Below are positions 23,568 to 35,136 of a stretch of DNA of 64,000 nucleotides, piece after piece (the first letter of the stretch is position 1; the number at the start of each line of letters is the position of its first letter). A model generated the notes under the pieces. The model did not search any database and was not told the origin of the DNA. It worked only from the letters and a program-made list of their open reading frames with translations. Both the position numbers and the translations under genes were made by a program. The stretch comes from Isoetes taiwanensis. Taxonomy: Eukaryota > Streptophyta > Lycopodiopsida > Isoetales > Isoetaceae. The stretch spans positions 1,713,468 through 1,777,467 of the forward strand of contig JAJEKV010000054.1 in the NCBI GenBank assembly GCA_021234155.1, read 5' to 3'.

Positions 23568-25868
23568 ATGGATTTGGCCGACGGAGCTCAAGTCCTGGTC
23601 CGATGCCTCAATGGAACTACCCGTTGCGTCAATTTTCTGCTTGCTTCTACAGTCACAGGTCACGAAATCAAGCATCGCCTTGTTGCCCTAGAAAAATGCC
23701 ATCGCATTTTATCAGGCTTATCACAGGTACTCAAGAGGTGGGCGATTCATGGATCCTTAATTCTGCCGAGCAACCAGGCTCAGGCCCTTTAATTTTAACC
23801 TTATTGCTAAGATTGAGAGGGAAAGGGCGGTTTTGGGTCATTGCTCAGAGGTGCTGCCACAAAGGCAGGACAGAAGAAAACAAGTAATTTTGATGCTTGT
23901 CGGGATATGAGTGGTCGTAGACTTCGGCATGTCAATGCTGAGAAGAAGTTGAAGGAATGGAAAGCTGGGGCGAAGGAGCGGGAATTAGAGAAGGTGGCAG
24001 AGGAATTTTAAAGAAAGAAGGCAAAAAGAAGAAGGACGATTCCAGCATTGTGCTAGATTTGAAGCGCTATAGGAACAGACTGAAGATAACATGAAGGAAG
24101 TGGCCTCTGCTGTGGAAACAGGGCTGAAGGAAGCACGCCGTCTTGGGAAGCACAAGGACGTGGACAGTTCTCAGCCAGAGTCAAAACGGATTTGTCTATG
24201 GTATGAAGCAGCTCTTTGAATTGCATCTCATCATGAATGAAATAGCCTACATACATAATTTATCCAGCACTTAGATAGAAGATATTTTCTGTCTGAACTC
24301 TTGGAATTGCATTTAACAATGAATGAAGTAACCTACCATTTCCAAACATTTTCCCAAGTTTATATAAATCATCTAGCATTTATGTAGAAGAAATTAATTG
24401 CTTGGGAGTTTTAATTTTTTAATTTTTTATCTCAGGCAGACAGAATACGTTAACTTTCTGGAAAGTTTTGTTCTGAAATGTTAAAGTGGAAGATACTTTT
24501 ATCTGCTTGGCTGCAGTTCTGCAATTAGATGCTCAATATTCAGTTTGCATTGTTTTTTATTCTTACTTGGTTCCCAACGATTATCAAAGATTTTTCTGCT
24601 GCCATTGCTTGCATATTTTGTTGACTGGGAAATTCTGAACTGTATGTTTCATCAGCTTACGTTTCATCAGCTGTATTTCATCGTTTTCTTGCAAAGCTTG
24701 TCATGAGATTCTTGTTTTAAGAGCTATACCACTCAAGCAGGGCTAAGAAGAAAAAATTATCGCTTATAAAGTGACAAGTTTAGATTATGTCTTCGGATTA
24801 AATAAAGTGGAAGAAAATATCAACTAAAATCCTGTCTCTTCTTTCTGCATATATTGTATCATTGATCTGGCTTCTGTTCTTATTACTATTTTCTTAAGTT
24901 GTCCTTTCTTCCGTTGTTTAGGATGACGGAAGATGAAGATGAGGATGAGGATGAAGATGAAATGGATTCGGATGATGAAACTGACAAGGTTGATCAGACA
25001 GAGACGCATGATAAAAATGGTGCCAGTTCGTCAGGGGAGGCGTTTTTAGCTGAAGGAAGCTCCACTGTCTTGGATGGAACAGATGAATCTGACAACTCAG
25101 ATTCATCCAAAGCTGATAAAGGAATTACAATGGCAGAGTCAAAGGTCACGACTACCTCCTGTGGAGAACTTCACAATGAGCAGGAAGTCAACAGCACTAA
25201 TAAAAACACAACAATGCAACATCTATGAAAAGTCTAGTCCAATATCTGGAGCAAGACCACGTACCTTGTTGTCCTAAACAGTCGGAAAAAGAGAGTGTGG
25301 CTGTGGGTATAAGTATTCCAGCACTGGAACAGAAGCAGTGCAATGTGATTCAAGAATCTAAATCTCTATCTCCCCCAGGAGTATCAGAGGCTGTGAATGC
25401 AAATGACATAAGGGAAGAAACTGCCCCTATATTGGAAAGTGTAACGCCATTGCAGGGTTCCTTGATAAATTCTTCTTGTGAAGTGAAGAACAAGGATGAT
25501 ATAAAGTGGGAGGAGATTAAGTAGTGTGACTGACCTAGAGGTATCACCAGTGTATTTCCTCTTTGCTGCTGATGTTGCTTAAGTAATAATTTTCATGATT
25601 TGTGCAAAATGCATTGGGAGAAGAGGCTACTTGCATGTTAAATTCTTCTTATAGTTTTCAAGTATTATTGTTATCGGCCATAATCAATCAAGTTTATGTG
25701 CATTTTCATGGTTGCAGAAACTTCGGATTGGAAACACTCAAGTTGGAACTACAAAAACGAGGATTAAAGTGTGGAGGTAGCCTCTCTGAGCGTGCAGGCA
25801 GACTTTACCTTCTCAAAGCAACTCCTATTGAACAGCTTGATAAACGTCATTTTGCTAAGGCAAAATAA
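23568..25868 (+). CDS. SDE2: SDE2 homolog (replication/splicing factor with ubiquitin-like and SAP domains), with frameshifts
   Basis: In yeast and animals, SDE2 is made as a ubiquitin-like precursor that is cut after a diglycine; the freed C-terminal part acts in DNA replication stress response and in splicing. Exon 1 (23,568-24,200) reads a ubiquitin-like fold start ([15 protein letters not shown]), the processing region (remnant of [15 protein letters not shown] at about 23,815-23,855) and [20 protein letters not shown], the family signature. Exon 2 (from 24,922) is acidic and low-complexity. Exon 3 (25,718-25,868) encodes a SAP-like domain, [20 protein letters not shown], then [15 protein letters not shown] and the stop. 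The introns have GT-AG limits. Exon 1 has at least four single-base frame breaks (near 23,693, 23,820, 24,009 and 24,071) and exon 2 one near 25,210, mostly in homopolymers. The protein stays conserved across each break, which favours consensus error over a pseudogene. Confidence 0.85.
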
Positions 25869-25907
25869 TCTGTATTTTGTGTGAATAGCCGGACTTCTTA
25901 CTTCTGG

Positions 25908-27657
25908 TCTGAAGATACCTGGAGCCACACACAGGCTTTAGAAATGAAAATGAAATTTTTTCTTTTATTGTCCATTTCCAGAATAAAAGATATTTTTGTA
26001 ATCTAAGATACATTCAGACCATAGTGTTAAATTACACTCTTCAATAACATTACAGAATCTGTTAAAACTGGTTTCACATGTAATTTAGACCATAGTGTTA
26101 AATTACACTCTTCAATAACATTACAGAATCTGTTAAAACTGATTTCACATGTAATTTGTTACATTAACTACTAACATAACAAAATCTCTTAAACTCTTTT
26201 GGTACGATCTTTTCACATTGTGCAACTATAGAAATTGTTATCTTATTTTTAGTTTAGTTGTTATCTTATTTTTAGTTTAGTTGCAGAACAAGAACAAGAT
26301 ATAATACAGAAATTGAGGCAACAAAAACCATTTGACTCAATCCATTTGACTCAATCTTGCTAGCTTTGCAAGCAATTGCTTTGCTGTCATCCCTTATACT
26401 TGGGCAGCTGTCATCACATGCTAACTGCAGACTTGTGCATGGGCAATTTGTCATCACATGCTAACCGTAGCCTTGTGCAACAACTTCTACATCCTTAACA
26501 AAGGGTTTTAGAGAGCAATATGTCTCTCGGCTATAAACCAGAATCATGTATGCCACAACACATCAAGACAAATAGGAACATCAACAGCTAATATGTTACA
26601 ATCATATACTCACATAATCATGCAAAGGCTGTCTAATGTGAATGGCCATAGACCGATAGTATCTGCAAATGTGATAATGAGACAAAACCAGCTGTTAACT
26701 TTGCAGCAATGCAATGACGGCGTTCGTTGGTCCTTTAGCAGTAGTACTGTACGCACGGCTTTGCTTGATATCAACCTACATCATAACTTGCAACTATGAG
26801 GTTAATGGGTCGAATGGTGAGTTGGATCATATTACTTAGTGCACCTTCATCAGTATGTTACTAAGTCAATGCATAGTATTCCAGCTTCTTGATTTTCAGA
26901 CTGCTTCTTGGTTTAAGATCCAAAAGCAGAGACATACTCACCACGCCTATGGATGGAGTCTGAGGCATGTCAACCGTATAAATATGTACTTGGCAAATAT
27001 AGTACTGAAGGAAGTACTGAACCTTATGATCCTAAAATTGATTTTTTATTCCTGGACAAGGTACTGAATCTTATGATCCTCGAAATTTTTTATGACTGTT
27101 CTCAAGCATTAAGCGAACCAAAACCATCTTTTAGTTTGATATATATATATATGGGATCGCAGAAGATGGCTTGATAACTAAAAAGGATGGCTCCAGAATA
27201 TATATTTCTCCCAGATCCTAAAAGAAGATAACTAAAAAGGATTATGTCAAACAGTCTAAATATTGACATCCCAAGAATGTAAGTTCGCAACAACAGCTTC
27301 CGAGTTCAAAAGAGGAGGTCAGATAGAGAGCAAAGGGTACAATCAACACCAAATGTTGTCATCAGCTTACTTAGAATAATGAATGTGCTCTATGCCTCCA
27401 ATAAGCTCTCGAAGCAAACTTAAAGAATGCCATCTTTTACAGGCTGCTGCTCATGGCCTGCCAACTGTTGCAACAAAAAATGGTGGCCCAGTAGATATTG
27501 AATGAGTACCATTACTAATAGATTGTTAAATATATAATAATGGGCACGCTATGGAGTAGAGCACAAGAGTTCCTGGGTTTGTTACTGGTTCATTCTCAGA
27601 CCTTTCATACCTTTCAGATCTTTCATACTGATTTGATACTGCTGCAACTCCACGGCA
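25908..27657. other. AT-rich non-coding DNA, copy B
   Basis: Repeats the 1-1,742 sequence and begins in the immediate 3' flank of SDE2. No gene is recognised. Differences from copy A cluster at CAG/CTG-like positions, for example near 26,428-26,490 and 27,290-27,320. Confidence 0.5.
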
Positions 27658-27807
27658 ATGAAGGATGACGAGGATTTTGATGCTCTTTTGAAGTTCAAGA
27701 ATGGAGTTTATGATAGAGACAAAACATCGGGGGATTGGAATGCAAGCAATAGAAGTCTAATGTGCGATTGGACGGGAATAACTTGCCATTCATCGATATA
27801 TGATTAG
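27658..27807 (+). pseudogene. LRR receptor N-terminal (LRRNT_2-like) exon fragment, copy B
   Basis: The same fragment as in copy A, with ALLKFKNGVYD and CDWTGITC and the paired cysteines. Here the frame meets a stop two codons after the point where copy A diverges, giving only 49 codons. No leucine-rich repeats or kinase domain follow. Its preservation over about 48 codons in both copies reflects recent duplication, not necessarily selection. Confidence 0.65.
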
Positions 27808-30750
27808 TTTTTTACTATAGTTTATGATTACAGTTTAATATTATGGTTATATTGAATGATTTATTAGCAATGCTTTTATAATATGCAATACGAACCAATG
27901 TTGCTCATTTCTTTTCCATGCTTTCCTCTAACTACTATAACTGCTTTCTTTTCTTTTTCTATGAAAGAAGACAAATCTTTACTAATCGCCACAGTATCGG
28001 CATAGATTCAGAAACCTTGCAGATGTTTAGAGGCATTGGCAATGGCAGAGATATAGAAGCAAAGCAAGTAGCAACTAACAAAGATGAGCTTAGCTTCTGC
28101 CCAGCTTAGAAATTATTATGCTACATGCAATAACAGATCAGAGAATATGCGGTATAATAGAAAATTAGCCTCTCTGTTTATCTAAAGTGCAACAAGTAAT
28201 TCTGTGTGCTTCTTATTTTGCTAGCTAATCAATGAAGAACAATAAAGAACTAGCTTTGTTTTACCTGCAATTGCACTTCAATTTGCGAGATATGCCAAAA
28301 ATCTTCTTCTTTAATCCAGAAGTGATGCTCAACAACCTACCACTTTATGTAATCTAACAGTATAAGGATTTTATTACTTAATTCTAAGAAGTGCATAGTA
28401 GAAGTTCAAACAATCTGTAATCCAATAGCATATGCGGACGAGACCAATGGAACAGAATGGAAAATATATGAATCAGGCACTCTATTGCTAGACTATAAAG
28501 CACAGATTGAAGTTGCATGCATCAAGGAATATAAGAAAAGAGACATATGCATCAATTGCACAAGCAAATCAAATCATTAGGAGGCTCCATGACTCGCAGA
28601 AGCAACGTCTTAATCTAAAACGATTACCTAGCTTTCACACCATGATCATTATAAGCAGCTGTAAACGCCGCCACAGACCGTTGTGCAGGCAAAAGAAAAG
28701 GAATGGAACATACTCAGAAAGATGAAGCTTCTTAATATCCAGAGCTTGGCCAAATTGCAGGTTCTACCTCCAACCGAAAAGCCTGCTTGTTGCCAGTGTT
28801 GGGCCTGCATTGCGATGCAAATTATATGAGATGTCTCTCAATCGTCTTGTAACATTAGAATAGGGATTTTATATTGAAGATAATATTTAAATGTACGAAT
28901 GAATATTGCATACTTGGTGTCAATTAGCCCATTGTTCCCTGAAGTCTGGAAGCCCACTGAAGTTTTTGGAAATGCAAAGAGGCCTATTGAGGATCCATAA
29001 GGTACGTGCTAGCGTTGCATACCCTCTTTCATGTCGAAACCGGCATGTCTGAGGACCACTTAGTTGTGGTTAACATAGCAGAAGCAAATCCATGACAAAG
29101 AATGTGGAAGACTGCTATTCTAACGCTCTACTTCCAATCACCACTGGAAAAGATCCCTGTAAATGTAAAAATAACATGCATCCAAAATCAAGACTTGGTA
29201 AGAGAAAAACGAAAGCAACTTAAAGACAAAATAATCCAGGAATTTATAAACTCTAGAATCAAAACGAGAATAAATTAAAATTAAAGATAGCTAGCTTCAA
29301 CCCCCAGCTTTCTGAAACTACATCTAGAACAGATGGATGCAAGAAAGCATTGTCGGACTTGGGAGGCTATACAGAGATAAGCCCTATTAGGGCAACGCCT
29401 CCCCACTATTCACCGTATGTTCATTCTGAGCATTGTACATATTGTGCATGCATGTCTACGCCAAGAACCAAGGGCCAGCTTTCAGATGCGCATAGGACTT
29501 ACGGTCCCAATCACTAGGTGAATGATTTTCTTTGTTCAAGCATACCTCAACAAAAAAAGGTTTACATTCTTTCTAGCAAGGCTTATATCCAAGTTGCATT
29601 ATGCAAAATAAAAATACGTATTGTTTATTGGGGGAAAACTACAAAATACCCTTATATTTTGTCGAAATTCATGAGATGCCTCTTAAATTTATTTTATTCA
29701 TGGAATGTCCTTGCTCATTGTACATGCCCCTATATAAATATGATTTTCATCAAATGCCCCTCTACTTTTACGTATTTGTCAAGACGCCCTTCTGCGATGG
29801 AGTGTACATTAGACTTTATTTGGCGCCCGTTTGGCGAAGGTGCTCAACTGCAATTAGATAGCAGCCCATCGACTTAGGACCTAAGCAACAACCCAAATGA
29901 TTCAACCACGATTGCCTCCATCAATTTTGGAATTTAAGGGGCCGATTGTTGCCCCGTAAGTTTTGTACTTCAATTCATATACAAATTTATGGTTTCTTGC
30001 ATGCATGATCTAGAGTTCAAGAAAGAATTGACGGTCGATTTCGTTAAGCAGAGGCCCAAAGCAGAGCAAGGATTTCGTGATTTTGATGGAACTGAGAATG
30101 CTACATAGGATGTGGATTAGTCGGATGCATTACGTTCTGGTAACATTGAGGATATTGAAGGACAAAATGAGAATCATGTCTCAATCATTTGAAAGGGCAT
30201 TTGGTTAGGGGCATTTCATGAAGTAACGTAAAACTCAAGGTAAATCTTAAGGGTTTGCCCTTTTACTTTTAGTGATTCATACCAATAGATCTGCTTTAAC
30301 AATCGTACCATTGTAAAAAGCATTTGCAAATGTAATCAATTTACTACTTTCTTAATGGCAACTCCAATGCAAACTTCATGTTTAATCAAGAAAAAGCCCA
30401 CAAATCCTCTTAACCCTTATTATGCTAGAAAAACATGTCATCTTCGTTGATAAATGTTGGATATATATTAGCCTCCAAAACCATGTCACAATTCATGATG
30501 GTTTAATAGGACATCACTAATTTTAATGAACCACTATCATATGCATGAAACTAACTCATAAGCCATATTAGTTTGAAGAAACCATTGTAGCATTCATAAC
30601 CGTTATTGATAACCATGTCATAAACCACTATCAGTATATGGTTTTCTTCTTGCAAAAAAAATCGTGCATAAAAAACCATATATTTCATGGTTTTTAGATG
30701 GTATAGTAGTGGTTCAATATATTAATTCATTTTTTGGGGGCTTTGTATCG
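27808..30750. other. Non-coding DNA, copy B, no gene recognised
   Basis: The counterpart of 1,971-4,830. It includes the AT-rich, inverted-repeat-rich stretch (about 30,400-30,750). No protein family is recognised in any frame. Confidence 0.5.
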
Positions 30751-30764
30751 TTTCTAACTAACAT

Positions 30765-31280
30765 GCCCTTAACCAATTGGGCAAAACCGTCTAGACGTTT
30801 ATGAGTAGTCGCTTCTACCCATTTATGCTGGTGTCTATATTTCATGGTTTTTAGATGGTATAGTAGTGGTTTAGTATATTAATTCATTTTTTGGCCTTGA
30901 AACGTTCCAACATGCCCTTAACCAACTGGGCAAAACCATCTAGACATTTATGAGTAGTCGCTTCTACCCATTTATGCGATTGTCACCGGTAACATTCCTA
31001 ACTAACATGCCCTTAACCAACTGGGCAAAGCCATCTAGACGTTTATGAGTAGTCGCTTCTACCCATTTATGTCGATGTCTCGAGAACGCCCCACAGACAC
31101 ATTCAAGGATCGAATACTCACCAAGTCTTTGCAAATTACCCATACATATAGGCACCCATGGAGACTCGAACTCGAGACCTGCTCCGATATCAACTGTAAC
31201 GTTCCTAACCGACATGCCCTTAACCAACTGGGCAAAACTATCTAGACGTTTATGAGTAGTCGCTTCTACCCATTTATGCC
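30765..31280 (-). repeat. tRNA-derived SINE-like modules, copy B
   Basis: Four A-box-like modules (near 30,770, 30,915, 31,008 and 31,216) read GCCCAGTTGGTTAAGGGCAT on the minus strand. The last module is followed 45-60 bp later by GGTCTCGAGTTCGAGTCTCC (minus strand; plus 31,159-31,178), a good RNA polymerase III B box. A plus B boxes at this spacing identify a tRNA-derived SINE head. The other three modules are isolated heads separated by a repeated 70-bp stretch. The long minus-strand open frame across this array repeats the same peptide twice and is not a gene. Confidence 0.7.
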
Positions 31281-32142
31281 AGTGTCTCGGGAACGCGACA
31301 CCCAGATCTACTTGAGCGGTCTCCCATGGGCCCGTTACACCATCCGATCGTCTAGTGCCATAGTTTGATTTTGTCATGAATCAAAAGCGATGTCATAAAT
31401 CCAAGAATGAATCCCGTTGTAAGGCACTGTCCTTGTAAAAGGATCTTGGCGATCATCAAATGGATCTTCTGGCCCCTTTTTTTGCTTTGAAGCGTAGAAA
31501 GCCATGGTTTTCTGCTTGATTCAGGAGCTTAGCGATTAAACCATGATCAAGGTTATCCAATGGATTAAAGTTTGATGAATAGGTTTAGGGTTAGGCTTTG
31601 TCTTTTATTTCTATATTCATTTTATACAAGGCAAAAGCTTGGCAGATTTGCTGGAGCCAGACAATTGCATTTCCGCATATATAGAGTTCGTAGAAGGAGC
31701 AGATGCTAGCATGGCAAAAAATGAGAAGCCTTTATTGGCAAATGTGGAAACTGCTGGAGGCGCTTTGTTGATTTTGTGGAGCTAGACGTGGCCAGCCTAG
31801 AAAAATTGCTCCTCAAAAAAGGCTATGGGAAATGGCAAACTAGATTTGCATTGGTGCAAAGTACAAGTGTTGATGGCAAACACAACATATGGAGTTGTTG
31901 CCTGATCATCTCTAAATCTTCACAATACTAGGTCATAAAAGCAGGGATTATACAATAAATAAAGATCTAAATAAGTAAAATGCATTGACTTTGTATTGCT
32001 AAGGCGTTAGTTTTGCCAAGTATGCTAAGCCACTGTCTTCTCTGCATTCTACACATGGTATATAATGCTGATAAGTTAAAGGGGATGCTGGCTTTGAAAA
32101 AATTCTTTGATTGTTTTTCATTTGTATTCATCTTTAAAATCT

Positions 32143-32187
32143 CTTCTTCTTCTTCTTCTTCTTCTTCTTCTTCTTCTTCTTCTTCTT
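32143..32187 (+). repeat. (CTT)15 microsatellite, copy B
   Basis: An uninterrupted run of fifteen CTT units in the 3' flank of the Asterix gene. Copy A has twelve. Confidence 0.95.
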
Positions 32188-32654
32188 TGAATATATATTA
32201 TCATTTGTGCTATGGTTCTCTTCTAAGGAAAGGGACACCAATTTTAGCGCCAACTCAAGCCTTTTATGGCGCATGTCTTCTTTGGCTCATTCTCCCATAA
32301 AAGCTTTGCCCCTCGCCACCGCGTTCTTCAACTTTAGTTGGCTTTGCGACCCCTTACCAGCTCTGCGCCACGTTCACCGATGGAAGTTGCCTTTTTATAT
32401 TCAGCAATTTATTTATTCATGTACAAGAAACGAGAGAACTAAGTCATGCAAATTAATACAGCCATTAAAACTGCCACGAATCATAGGAACAATCTAACTC
32501 ATTTCTTTTGATATCTTTGAAGAAATATGATCTTTGAAGACTCAATAAAACCATCGTCAAAAACGTCCTTGCACGTGATTAAAAAGCCAAAAGTCTGATG
32601 GTTTGCAATACCAAGTTCAATGTTTGCGGTTCAACAACTCCAACGTATAACCAT

Positions 32655-33666
32655 CTATGAGACCGTTTGTTTTTTAGGACCAAAGTAATGAGTTATCATG
32701 CCCATTATAGCAAATCTGTAGATAGGAAAAGTTCGAACATTAGGTCTGTTCATTGCAAAACAGCAAACTATAAGCAATCATAACGCAACTTGTGTAACAT
32801 CACAAATGTTCTGTGTGAGAAAACTTGGATTCTGTACCATTTACCAAGTCTACATCATTTTCTCAGTAACAGAGCTTACCATGCCAACCACAAACACTAT
32901 TCTCAATTTTGTACCTCTACTAAACCTACAACAGTGAGGTTTTTTTAACTGACAAGCAAATCTACATTTTTGTATTTTCTAGGGTTCTGCTTCTGTTTCA
33001 AATCTCTTCAGCATACAACTATAGGTATCTCAGTCTCATAAATATTCAGACTCAGGGAACATCAAAGCAAAAAACAAGGTTCTTACGTGAAAGCCATAAT
33101 AATTTGCTTCAAATCATTTTCCGGATTTTTCATATTTGCCAGGGACTGTGCACAGAAAATAATCGCCAACCACGAACCAATTTTGTTCTGCACACATGCA
33201 GGCTAAGTCTCAAAGAAGCTTTGGTAACGCATATTGCCAATATTGCTTAAATGAAAAGAAAAATAAGTTATGCCTACAAATCTGTCAATTAAGCTTGCTT
33301 TCAATTTATAACAAAACTAGGGTTAAAATTGAAGACCACTTTTCCCCCTATAGCAATTTTACAAGCCCTCTTTGAAATGGTCATAAACATACAGAGGAAA
33401 AGGGTATTCCTTCCAAAAAAATGCAGGTTAGGATTCAAACGTGTCATTCTATGTATAAAATCGTAAAACTCACGGTTGAAATGGTACGAAACAACTCTCA
33501 ATCCAGATCCAAAAAAAAGGGGATTACATACCCGAAGCATTACACCCGCGACGCCGAAAAGAACGGCAAGGAGACTGGAATAATCTGGGGGAAGATCCTG
33601 TGGCGACACAGCGGGAGGGATAAATGGCCTTGCCGAAGATGGTTGCCGCGGATCTGATGTCGCCAT
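32655..33666 (-). CDS. PAT complex subunit Asterix homolog (WDR83OS-like), intact
   Basis: Asterix is a small ER membrane protein. With CCDC47 it forms the PAT complex, which holds transmembrane segments of multipass proteins during insertion. There are three exons on the minus strand: 33,532-33,666 (45 codons), 33,087-33,187 (33 codons plus two bases) and 32,655-32,715, all with canonical GT-AG introns, giving 98 residues, close to the family length of about 100-106. Exon 1 has the family hallmarks MATSDPRQPSSARPF and PPAVSPQDLPPDYSSLLAVL. Exon 2 has GSWLAIIFCAQSLANMKN and ENDLKQIIMAF. Exon 3 has FAIMGMITHYFGP and the stop. Three hydrophobic segments sit at about residues 29-44, 49-62 and 75-90. 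The start is the ATG 265 bp from the divergent coiled-coil gene. The (CTT)n tract lies downstream. Confidence 0.93.
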
Positions 33667-33931
33667 AACCTCGAGAGCAAGCTCACAAGAACAACACAGA
33701 TGACCTTTACCGGCTTCCGGCTGCCGGAAAATTTTTGCCCGAAAATACCATCGTGGCTGATATCGGCAACGTGCCACGTCCGCAACAAATTTTTGCCATG
33801 TCATTCACATGTCTACAAAAAGAATGTTTGCCTATGTCAGCATCAGCAGAAAAGTTTTTGCCATGTCATTGACACGTCATCAAAAAATATTTGCCTGTTG
33901 TTACGAACCAAGTACTCCACAGCACAGAACT
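33667..33931. promoter_or_regulatory. Shared divergent (bidirectional) promoter region
   Basis: Only 265 bp separate the start codons of the Asterix gene (minus) and the coiled-coil gene (plus). The interval contains TGCCACGTCCGCAA (33,772-33,785), identical to a motif upstream of SDE2. It also has two near-identical direct repeats, TTTTTGCCATGTCATT then ACATGTC or ACACGTC (about 33,790-33,812 and 33,855-33,878), the second with an ACACGTCAT ACGT core. No clear TATA box is seen for either gene. A bidirectional promoter is inferred from the geometry. Confidence 0.55.
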
Positions 33932-35136
33932 ATGAGCAACGAAACAGCGGGCAACAAGAAACGAGGCCGTGAAGGTTCAAATCCGGCCATAGCTCCGCCT
34001 TCAAACTCTGAGCCTTGCCTCCCGGAAGCGGACCTCGATCTTTCTAAGTACAAAGGCTTTTTCTTCTTCTGATATTTGTTCCAATTTGTTTCTTTAGTCA
34101 TATAAAAAGAATGCTTTGTTATGTACTCAGCGATATCAAAGGAATTTTGGCTGCTTTGCAACAAGTCAGAGATAAGGCTAAAAATGATGGTCAGAAGCGA
34201 AATGAGGAGATTATTAACAGGTACTTATTCTTTTCCATATTTTTACTTTCAGGAAATTTTGTCTCTTTTTACGCATTAGAGTACATTCTTGCAGTGTCGC
34301 TGCAGAAGTCAAAGCAATGGTAGACGATTTAAAAACAAAGGCTGATAAAGAGAGGTAAATGTTCAGAAATTTCTTAGAAGTTTTGCAAGATCCTCTGTTT
34401 TTGCTTTCTAATCGACCGATGCAGGCAGAACCTTATAAAGGCCGCTACAAAGATTTGCAAGGAAGTAATATTCTTACGCATAATTTTTGGCAATTTATAC
34501 GGATATTATAGTGCCCTTTGAATCGAAATGATTCTTCTCTGCATGCAGTGCGAAAGCGCGTTGAAGGACGAATCCAACAGGTACCAATCAATATATGAGA
34601 AATTCTGCAAGGAAAAGGCCTCGCATCTTCAAGCCTATGAAGGTATGCACCTTATCTTTTAAGATCCTTTATCTTAGGATCTGGCTAATTCTGATTTTTC
34701 GGTACAGAAACATTTCTAAAATTTGAAGATGGCAAGGAAAAATTACTTGGGCGTTATGAGCAACAGAGTGCGGCTCTTTTTTCTTCTATGATGCCCCTTT
34801 TATGTTTTCATTCTTCTAATATTTTTCTGCAGCAACATGTACTAACTTTTAGCCACATAATTATTTCCCTTGTAATTCCTGGAACAGGAAAGAAGGAGAA
34901 AGCTGCAGTCTTAGAGCTGCAGAAAAATTGCTGTGAAAAGATAAGCGCAACAGAAGAAATAATCAGAAAAAAGAAGCAGGTTTTCTTTTTACTGAGCCCC
35001 TTATTAAGTTATTATAGACATGAACTGTATCTTTTTCTAATAATCCATGTCCATATTACAGGAGGAGAAATCCTTCAACATACTAAGGAAGACATTAGGA
35101 TCCTTCTTGGAAAGCAATTCGGATGATGATCTCTGA
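33932..35136 (+). CDS. Coiled-coil protein, possibly ASY4-like meiotic chromosome-axis protein
   Basis: I derived eight exons: 33,932-34,047; 34,131-34,220; 34,295-34,354; 34,425-34,464; 34,549-34,642; 34,708-34,767; 34,888-34,979; 35,062-35,136. The reading frame stays open across every junction, giving 208 residues. All acceptors are AG; donors are GT, with one weak donor after exon 6 (GTGCGG). Residues 1-38 are a basic, disordered lead (KKRGRE). The rest is heptad-rich coiled coil, including ILAALQQVRDKAKND, VAAEVKAMVDDLKTKAD, YEKFCKEKASHLQAYE and a C-terminal LRKTLGSFLESNSDDDL. Length, short-coiled-coil design and acidic tail recall ASY4 and the ASY3 C-terminus, or more generally SYCP3/XLR proteins, but I cannot align them here. 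It is head-to-head with the Asterix gene. Confidence 0.8.

Noticed and set aside
24899-25009. Asp/Glu repeat as a separate small acidic protein
   Set aside because: It is the start of SDE2 exon 2, reached by a good acceptor at 24,920-24,921 and in phase with exon 1.
30964-31377. Minus-strand 137-codon open frame with a repeated peptide
   Set aside because: It is produced by the SINE-like module array; the repeated peptide follows the DNA repeat and the frame is broken in copy A.
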